Shown here: piece by piece, positions 56,872-64,000 of the stretch
How the letters are laid out: the number at the start of each line of letters is the position of its first letter
How positions within the stretch are numbered: position 1 is the first letter of the stretch
Source of the DNA: Podospora comata
Lineage: Eukaryota > Ascomycota > Sordariomycetes > Sordariales > Podosporaceae
Assembly: GCA_017354895.1 (NCBI GenBank)
Contig: CP071499.1
Span: 2,294,001-2,358,000 of the forward strand
Reading direction: 5' to 3'
DNA length: 64,000 bases
Program-made: the position numbers and the translations under genes
Notes under the pieces: generated by a model
What the model saw: the letters and a program-made list of their open reading frames with translations, nothing else
What the model was told of the DNA's origin: nothing
Databases searched by the model: none

Positions 56872-57986
56872 AGCCGTGTTGGATAAGTTTGGTTTAAAGT
56901 TGGTTTCTGATGTTGCAGTTGTGTGTCGTCTGGTCTGAAAAAGATGAAGTGCTGTTAGAGGTCGGGTGTCAAGAGAAGTGGTTCTGATTGGTTGACCTTT
57001 TTCCTAGCAGACAAGCTCGGTCCTTCCCTTGTTAGTGAACCTTGCTGATGGTATGGATAGTTTATTTGTTCTGTGTGGCAGAATGGACACCTAAAATCAG
57101 GAGAACTGTCTTTGGGAAATTCTTTTTGCTTACCTATTGTATGGGCTGAATGTTATTCGGTCGTGGCTGCCTTGTTGGACATTTCAGTGATGCTAGGCAA
57201 CTCTTACTCTCTAGTGGGGTTCCCCTTATCGGGTTTGATATCAGCAATATGTCTCTATTGAAGAGTGCTTGTATATTCAACACGGTTGCTAGTTTGGTCA
57301 TTCCCTTCAGCTGGAGATCGAGGACACACCTCAAGGTCCGACCACACTCTTACCAGCTGTCGTTGCTGCACTCCATATACACCACTCACAAGTGTCACCC
57401 TCAGGTTCCCGTGAGGGTGAGACCATGCATCATGTGGATAACCGTACGGCAAGCCAGTTGACGGTACTGGTGGAGGCCAGTCCTTTCAACAGAATGCCAC
57501 GTGAGGTGTCCCAGAGCTCCCAATCTATCGCAATGGTTACCTTCAGGAGCATCAGAAACTTGCCGCGAAATGTCGTCTTCATTTACATGGGAGATGCTGC
57601 CCGGGTTCCCCCTTCCCAATACGGCGGCGGGGCCAGCGCCTTGCAGAGGAGCGGGCAGCATAGGGTGGGGCTCGATGCACTGAATGCGGGCAACCTCACC
57701 CACTCAAGGACCCCTCATCAGCTCCCACCAAGCTAGCACTTAACTTGGGAATCTGAGAAGCCCACGACAACGCAACTCAACCAACCAACCATCTTCAAGA
57801 AGCCGGTCTTTGAGAACAATTCAAGGCTTGCTCCGGTTGTGGGACGCTTTTTCTCTTGCTTCGTTATACCCTTCCGTCCCCTGCATTCCGGTCCTTTCTT
57901 CGGTGCCGGCCAACACGTTGTGAGTGGTGTGTTTCGTCCGACCAACCCACCTCGCCAATAGATATATAGAGACTACCTGCCTCTTC
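56872..57986. other. Divergent upstream region, karyopherin / aminopeptidase P
   Basis: About 1.1 kb holding both promoters. Short frames overlap here on both strands, with no family resemblance. No element is recognised. Confidence 0.5.
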
Positions 57987-60245
57987 ATGCGCCATATATG
58001 GGCCTTTCCTAGCTTAACAGCACTCTCTCTGTTCCAAGCTTCTGCTGCATCCGCTGTACCTAGAGCTCGCCAAGCTATCAACACCAGCTCCCCCCTCGCC
58101 CTGTTCCGTACTAAGAGACGATTCCGCACCCAAGCCCAACTCCTGAGCAACAGTGCTACTAAGACGACACTTGTTGAAGAGATGGTGACTGTTGATACCA
58201 CGAGCCGGCTGGCCGCCCTGCGGTCCTTGATGAAGGAGCGCAACCTTCATGTCTATGGTAGGTTATACAACCATCTCTCACGCCGCCCTTATCCACCCAC
58301 CAACGTCAGGAGATGCCTTTCGTCTTATCTCCTCCAACAGCCGCAGCTAACACCTGGTTCTTCCAGTTGTACCATCCGAAGATAGTCATGCCTCCGAGTA
58401 TATCGCCGACTGCGATGCCCGCCGCACATTCATCTCTGGCTTCTCCGGGTCAGCAGGAACCGCCATCGTGACCCTGGACAAGGCAGCTCTCGCCACAGAC
58501 GGCCGATACTTCAACCAAGCCTCCAAGCAGCTGGATTCCAACTGGTATTTGCTCAAGACTGGTATGCAGGATGTACCAACCTGGCAGGAATGGGCGACGC
58601 AGGAAGCAGAGGGTGGTAAGCTGATTGGTGTCGACCCTCAGCTGATTTCCAGCGCCATTGCCGAGAAGCTCGATGAGGATATCAAAAACGCCGGTGGTGG
58701 TGGTCTTGTTGGGATCAAGGAAAACCTGGTAGACCTTGTCTGGGGCTCTGAGCAACCACCTCGCCCTAGCAACAGTGTATTCCTCTTGGGCCAGCAATAC
58801 GCTGGAAAGGACACGGCAGCGAAGCTTGCCGATCTCCGCAAGGAGCTGGATAAGAAGAAGGCGGCTGGTTTTGTTCTTTCCATGCTTGACGAGATCGCTT
58901 GGCTCTTCAACCTCCGCGGCAGCGATATCGCTTACAACCCGGTCTTCTTTTCGTACGCGATTGTGACGCAGGCCTCGGCTACACTTTACATTGACGAAGC
59001 GAAATTGACCGATGAGTGCAAGACCTATCTTGAACGAAACAAGGTTACCATTAAGCCCTATGGTGCTCTGTTTGAGGACAGCGAGGAGCTTGCTCGCCGA
59101 GCAGAGGCCGATTCCAAGGACGCCAAGCCCAGGAAGTATCTCATTTCGAGTAAAGGGTCATGGGCTCTGAAGCTGGCATTGGGAGGTAACAAGTTTGTCG
59201 ATGAAGTCCGGAGTCCAGTTGGTGATGCCAAGGCTGTCAAGAATGATGTTGAATTGAATGGCATGAGAAACTGCCACATTCGCGACGGCGCTGCTCTGAC
59301 AGAGTTCTTTGCCTGGTTGGAAGACCAACTTGTGAACCAGAAGGCTCAGCTGGATGAGGTGGATGCGGCCGACAAGCTGGAGCAGATCAGATCAAAGCAC
59401 AAGGACTTTGTTGGACTTTCCTTTGATACTATTTCCTCGACAGGGGCGAAGTGAGTACTTCTTTTTGTGAGAGACGGGATGCGGTGGTTGCTGACGAGGT
59501 ATTAGTGCTGCTGTCATTCACTACAAGCCAGAGAAGGGTGCCTGCAAGATCATTGATCCCAACGCCATCTACCTCTGCGATTCCGGGGCTCAGTACCTGG
59601 ACGGCACCACAGACACCACCAGAACGCTTCATTTTGGAACGCCAACCGCCAAGGAAAAGAAGGCTTACACCTTGGTTCTCAAGGGCAACATCGCCTTGGA
59701 TTCGGTAGTCTTCCCCAAGGGAACTAGTGGTTTCGCCATCGATGTCATGGCCCGTCAATTTCTTTGGGTGAGTCTAAGGATGTGTGGATGCAAAGTGGTA
59801 CCCGCTGACAGATGATTAGAAATATGGCCTCGACTATCGCCATGGTACAGGCCACGGTGTAGGCTCGTTCCTAAACGTGCACGAGGGGCCCATCGGCATC
59901 GGTACAAGGAAACAGTATATCGACGTTGCCCTGGCCGCTGGCAATGTGCTCTCGATCGAACCAGGCTACTACGAAGATGAAGCATTCGGTATCCGCATTG
60001 AAAACCTCGCCATTGTGAAGGAGGTCAAGACGGAGCATTCGTTTGGCGACAAGCCATACCTCGGATTCGAGCATGTCACCATGGTTCCGTACGCACGCAA
60101 TCTCATTGATGAGACCCTTCTCACACCGGATGAAAAGGATTGGCTGAACCGGGCCAACAAGAAGATTCTCGAGAAGACGCTTGGATACTTTGAGAACGAT
60201 CCTCTGACAAAGGCCTGGTTGTTGCGGGAGACGCAGCCTTTTTGA
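57987..60245 (+). CDS. Xaa-Pro aminopeptidase P
   Basis: Metallo-aminopeptidase of the M24 fold that removes the N-terminal residue before proline. The exons are 57987-58257, 58367-59450, 59506-59767 and 59820-60245, giving 680 aa from the first ATG. An in-frame ATG at 58182 gives 615 aa, the usual length for cytosolic fungal enzymes, starting [19 protein letters not shown]. The upstream 65 residues are rich in Arg, Ala and Ser with few acidic residues, like an organelle-targeting segment. The creatinase-type N-terminal domain contains [14 protein letters not shown] and TDGRYFNQA. The metal site is visible as two Asp residues in [18 protein letters not shown], His in GTGHGVG, and Glu in SIEPGYYED and IRIENLA. 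All expected ligands are present, so the enzyme should be active. Confidence 0.95.
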
Positions 60246-60335
60246 TTGCCTTGTTGTCATGGTGGGGAAGAATTTTGATTTTTTTTTCTAGTCGGGATTG
60301 TCTAGAACGTATACCCCTAACGGACTTTTTCAGAA

Positions 60336-60978
60336 CTAAAAGGACATGAAGGCCGACATGGCAAAGGCAATGGCAAAGGAGAGCTTGAAGGCAGTGTGTT
60401 GGTTGAGGGCCGCTAGGATGCGGGAACCCTGGAAACGCTCACGGAGGCGGAGGTACTTGACCAGGTCGAGTCCGGAGCGAGAGGCGACCTGGTGGAGGGT
60501 ATTAGCAAGAATGATGAAAGTGTGCGAGGCACGGAGACGTGTCTACATGAGCGATGAAGTATTATCACTAGTTTTCTTGGTGATGAGAAATAACAATAAA
60601 ATAAGTATTAGTCGCCTTACTTACTTGGATGGTGAGCATGCCTATTCCTGCCAGGAGGACGAGGGTTTTGGAGAAGACGGAGACTAGGAGGCCGACGGCA
60701 AAGCCTGTGATGGGGTGCGTGTTAGGATGATTGTATATGAAGATGTGAGAGGAGGGATTCAAAATCATACCTGAGAGACTACCGCCAGAAAGCTGTTTGA
60801 TGATTTCTGGGTCTAGCCGGTCTTTTCTCTCGGGACGGGTGGTTGAGAAGGATTTGTTAGACGAGGGAATGGCATCCATGCGCATTGGTCTTTGGTTGTG
60901 GATTGCGAGGAGGGAGGTTGTGAGGCCGAGGCTGAGGGCTGGGCGGAGGGTGCGGTTGAGGAGGAGACGGGTGGCCAT
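60336..60978 (-). CDS. FUN14-family mitochondrial outer-membrane-type protein
   Basis: Small predicted mitochondrial protein. The exons on the minus strand are 60978-60771, 60704-60625 and 60488-60336, giving 146 aa. Residues 1-55 are Arg/Leu/Ser-rich, like a targeting sequence. Two membrane segments follow, GFAVGLLVSVFSKTLVLLAGIGMLTIQ and KLSFAIAFAMSAFMSF at the very end. The SLSGFAVG...K...GIGMLxxQ layout matches the FUN14/FUNDC1 family. FUNDC1 is a mitophagy receptor in animals; yeast Fun14 is poorly understood. An LC3-interacting motif like that of FUNDC1 was not identified. An alternative upstream acceptor would add 18 in-frame residues (see findings). Confidence 0.78.
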
Positions 60979-61473
60979 TTTGGTTGTTGAGGGAGATACT
61001 GTAGATGGTGAGAGTTTGGTGAGAGTGGTGAGCATTATGATCCGGATCGGACATAAAAGGGGTGAGTGAGGGTAGGTAATGGACATGCAAGTGGTGAGCT
61101 GTGGTTGGTTGGTAAGTGAGGTGAAGCTGGGGGTTGTGGTGTGTGCATAGGGGAGCCGTGACGTAATTGGTGGTCGTTGACAGGGGCAGGGGAGCTTGGA
61201 CCAGCGCGGGGGGGGGGGCGAGCGCCAAGAGGGGGTGTGGGGAACGCGTTCTTTGGCTTTTTGTTGTCTGTGCAAAGACGCGTTGTGGTTTTAAACCTTT
61301 TGGGACGAAGAGAAGGTCGCAACTTTCTTCCCAAGGTTGATACCGGATAGCAAAACTATCTTGATCGCGCAATCGGAATTCTATACACACAGGACGAATT
61401 ATCATCAACATCGGATAACAGACAAATAATCGCCGCGCAATAACACCACCCACCAAAGCAGAAAAAGTTCACG
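60979..61473. promoter_or_regulatory. Divergent promoter region, FUN14 protein / unrecognised 618-aa protein
   Basis: 495 bp between divergent starts. A poly-G run lies near 61210-61218. No gene is supported. Confidence 0.5.
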
Positions 61474-63330
61474 ATGCCTCGCCCCAAGCGCGATCGCGCA
61501 ACAACGCGCACCCGCCCAATGGCGACGGCTGCGACGGGGAATTCCTCCTCGCCACCGCCTATTCCTGTATTGCCCAAGCCCGCGCAGGTCGAGCGAGCCG
61601 GGACTGAACTCCCAAGCGACATCTACGACGTGAGCGACGCCGAAAAAGAGCGGCGGAAACTCCGCGCCTCGGCCAAAAAGGCCACCACCGCCGAACAACA
61701 GCACACCCTCGAGCTTGAACCAGACCAAGTCCGCGCGTTGGACAGCTCGAGAAAACAACGCGATGATGCCTTAGCCAGGTTGCGGGATGTGACCTCTGCG
61801 TCTAAGGATGGGTCAGAGTTGGATGTGACGCTGGGGAGTCTGGATGATGATAGTAGTTTGGGGCTGGGGGATGAGTCGACTGAGGTTGAGGGGGTGTCAA
61901 GGGCGACGGATACTTCGACTTTTAACATTGCGGGGTTTAAGAGGAGGCCGAGGCAGAGTAGTGTTCAGGGCAGGGGGGAGAGCGGGTTGATTAGGCCGAG
62001 TAGTAGGGGCCAGGGGACGCCGAGTATTAGTACGACCATTAGCTTTGGGAGGTTCAAGAGAAGGCAGAGGGAGCCGAGTATACTTGGGACGGGGAGGAAG
62101 GAGAGGAGGGTCAGGAGTGTTTCGCGGGGGAGCCAGGCGGGGAGGAATAGAGAGGTGCTTGGGAGGGAGGATGAGGGAGAGGTTTCGCCTGTTGATGGGG
62201 GGAAGAGGAGGAGTACGAGGGGACGGTCGAGGGGGGTGGAGAGTGTGAATGGGTCGCCGGTTGCGGCTGGGTCGAGAAAGAGGAAGAGTTTGGAGAGCCA
62301 TGAGGATGGGAGGGAGAAGAGGTTGGCGGTGGAGGGGGGCGATATGGAGATGGGGAGTGGAGATGAGCCGGATTTGGACTTTGATATTGATGCTGAGTTG
62401 GAACCGAGAGTTGAGTCGCCTGCGAGGGAACAACAAGATGGGGATGTTCACCAGTCTATCGAACTTGACGAGCAGCCGCCGATTTCCTCGCCTCTGTCTA
62501 CGCCACCCCGGGAGCTTTCCGCCCCACCACAGTTGAGCGAGGACAATGATCCGGATATGGCCCCTCCATTGTCGAGCAGCCCAGCCTCTGAGGCTGGTAG
62601 CCCGGTCGCATGGCCTTCACTGGATGCGCTCGCGCAGAGAAAATACAACGCGCGAACTGTGCCGTCCAAGACCCCAGAGCTGGAAGACGACGGCATGGGA
62701 TCGAATATCTCCTCCCCTCCCTCCCTCACACACTCGCCAAACTACCGTGCGAAATCCAAACCCCCAGTCGTCAAGAAAAAGGCTCCACCGCCACCCAAGA
62801 GCTCAGCCGATCTCGCGTCTCTCCTTCCCCGAAGAAAGACCTCGAGCAAGAATAAGAACCGCAAGGGCTCCCACAGTGCCGATCCGTTCGATATCGACGA
62901 CGGGGAAGCCTCAGAGGAGGAGGAAGCTCCGCCGCCCACGAGGAGGGCAGCCAAGAAGCCCCTTTCCAAGACTGCGTCAACAGCCAATAAGGGCAAGCAA
63001 AAAGAGTCTGCTGTGGCTGCTGATCCCAAGGGGAGGAAGAAGCGCGTTACCAGGACCTATGGCTCCAAGGCTCACAAACAGGAGAAGGAGAATGATGGTG
63101 ATGTTGACGGTGACCGAGAAGGCGATAGTATCGTTGTCGGTAGCGGCAGCAATGAGCCAGAGGAAGAGGAAGAGGAGGAGCTCCCAGATGCGGAGACGAC
63201 GGTGATGCTGAAGGAGAGATTGGGTGAGGAGCTGCAGAAGGCGGTGAAGAAGTTTAAGGAGGTGGACCAGTGGGAGCTGTCGTTTGAGGAGGTGGAGGGG
63301 AGCAGTAGTCCGATGAGGGATGCTCGTTGA
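61474..63330 (+). CDS. Unrecognised basic, low-complexity (probably nuclear) protein
   Basis: A single uninterrupted frame of 618 aa from the first ATG; I do not recognise the family. It is rich in Ser, Arg, Lys, Pro and Glu. Residues about 60-105 may form a coiled coil. Several short basic clusters look like nuclear localisation signals (GFKRRPRQ, GSRKRKS, KGRKKRVTRTYG). Around residue 449 there is a DLASLLPRRK block, then DPFDIDDGE and an acidic stretch (EEEEEEELP). The C-terminus ends LGEELQKAVKKFKEVDQWELSFEEV, a charged helix that looks like the most conserved part. The layout suggests a chromatin or kinetochore-type scaffold protein, but that is a guess. Codon use drifts toward AG-rich repeats between 61850 and 62400. 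Confidence 0.7.
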   Translation: MPRPKRDRATTRTRPMATAATGNSSSPPPIPVLPKPAQVERAGTELPSDIYDVSDAEKERRKLRASAKKATTAEQQHTLELEPDQVRALDSSRKQRDDALARLRDVTSASKDGSELDVTLGSLDDDSSLGLGDESTEVEGVSRATDTSTFNIAGFKRRPRQSSVQGRGESGLIRPSSRGQGTPSISTTISFGRFKRRQREPSILGTGRKERRVRSVSRGSQAGRNREVLGREDEGEVSPVDGGKRRSTRGRSRGVESVNGSPVAAGSRKRKSLESHEDGREKRLAVEGGDMEMGSGDEPDLDFDIDAELEPRVESPAREQQDGDVHQSIELDEQPPISSPLSTPPRELSAPPQLSEDNDPDMAPPLSSSPASEAGSPVAWPSLDALAQRKYNARTVPSKTPELEDDGMGSNISSPPSLTHSPNYRAKSKPPVVKKKAPPPPKSSADLASLLPRRKTSSKNKNRKGSHSADPFDIDDGEASEEEEAPPPTRRAAKKPLSKTASTANKGKQKESAVAADPKGRKKRVTRTYGSKAHKQEKENDGDVDGDREGDSIVVGSGSNEPEEEEEEELPDAETTVMLKERLGEELQKAVKKFKEVDQWELSFEEVEGSSSPMRDAR

Positions 63331-63719
63331 TTTTTCATCATTTAAACGAGCGGTTGGAATGGGAAAGGCAAAACTGTTGGGTTTGTGCTGGGATGAAATG
63401 GGATGGGACGATTTGATACCTTTGTTTTTGCACTACATAGCTGGATGAACACGGGATGGGGGGGACGGGAATAGCGGTTGCTTGACTACAACTCGGGTAC
63501 TTATGGGGGTTTATTAGTCGTTAATATCACTACTTTGCCTCGACGACCGCATTAGCTTGGAGTTTTTCTTCGGGGGTTACATACCAGATTAGCTGCACAT
63601 AGCTGGATACACAAATTATACACATCACCCAACTTGCTACCTCTCAAGTGAGCAAGATATGTGCCAGGCAAATATTCATTCATAAATCATTTCTCAATTG
63701 GCATCTTTCCCCCCTTCCA
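63331..63719. other. Convergent 3' region
   Basis: The 3' flanks of the 618-aa gene (+) and the last gene (-) meet here. No coding sequence is supported. Confidence 0.5.
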
Positions 63720-64000
63720 TTACCTACCTTCCTGTGTCTGCCCCGTCTCCCCCTCGAGACAAACACTCTCAACCTCATGCTCCACCACGGGGAGCAAATG
63801 CGCAATCTGGTTTGCATCCCTGAACGCAATGGTGATTTGATCAGGCATCAGACCCTCCATGTATAATTTCTATCTTCCGTCAGCAAAACCCCCTTGTCAT
63901 TCCCACCAGATCAGCAAACTCACCTTCTTCACCTCCCCAAACTCCCCCTCCCGAGCCGTATACTCCCTGACAACCCTCTCCTCCCCAAAATCAACATAAA
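63720..64000 (-). CDS. 3' end of an unrecognised gene (partial)
   Basis: Two minus-strand exons, 64000-63924 (running off the window) and 63869-63720, joined by a GTGAG...ATAG intron, give the C-terminal 74 residues before TAA. The visible sequence reads YVDFGEERVVREYTAREGEF, then KLYMEGLMPDQITIAFRDANQIAHLLPVVEHEVESVCLEG. It is a regular alpha/beta-looking sequence, so the frame is likely right, but the family is not identified from this fragment. Confidence 0.6.

Overview
The window is nuclear DNA from a filamentous ascomycete. The genes are close together on both strands and carry short introns (about 45-80 bp, GT...AG, often with CTAAC/CTGAC-like branch sites). Intergenic DNA is full of CT/GA/CA microsatellites. 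The proteins resemble Sordariomycete, probably Sordariales, orthologues; that placement is inference from remembered family resemblance, not a search. I rebuilt exon structures by hand from splice sites and checked that each summed coding length is a multiple of three. No rRNA, CRISPR or prokaryotic features were seen.

Layout. 0.3-4.2 kb: a divergent V-ATPase proteolipid c-like subunit (+) and VPS18 of HOPS/CORVET (-). 5.0-6.5 kb: a LaeA-type methyltransferase (-). 9.7-11.2 kb: an NDP-glucose 4,6-dehydratase-like enzyme (-). 13.2-14.5 kb: a triose-phosphate/nucleotide-sugar transporter-type carrier (+). 14.9-18.9 kb: RPF1 (-) and glycyl-tRNA synthetase (+), head to head. 21.8-24.8 kb: a PAK kinase of the Cla4 type (+). 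28.6-32.3 kb: a PUF protein with an RRM (+). 33.3-36.6 kb: a 1050-residue caspase-like/homeodomain/rhodanese protein (-), head to head with a PBN1/PIG-X homologue (+, 37.2-38.7 kb). 38.9-39.2 kb: a 325-bp MITE-like element. 39.6-41.0 kb: a zinc-finger reading frame broken by TAG codons. 41.0-43.4 kb: SNF5 (-). 44.0-45.6 kb: an Ebp1/PA2G4 homologue (+). 47.2-51.5 kb: an Rco1-like double-PHD protein (+). 52.9 kb: tRNA-Gly(GCC). 53.4-56.9 kb: a Kap122/importin-13-type karyopherin (-). 58.0-60.2 kb: aminopeptidase P (+). 60.3-61.0 kb: a FUN14-family protein (-). 61.5-63.3 kb: an unrecognised low-complexity nuclear-type protein (+). 63.7-64.0 kb: the 3' end of an unrecognised gene (-).

Most genes are housekeeping and there is no sign of a biosynthetic cluster. 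Loose themes are vacuole/endosome function (V-ATPase, VPS18), translation and ribosome assembly (RPF1, GlyRS, Ebp1, tRNA-Gly) and chromatin (SNF5, Rco1). The most unusual items are the caspase-like/homeodomain/rhodanese fusion, the TAG-interrupted zinc-finger frame that continues in phase from SNF5, the MITE with target-site duplication, and a 13-nt microexon in the proteolipid gene.
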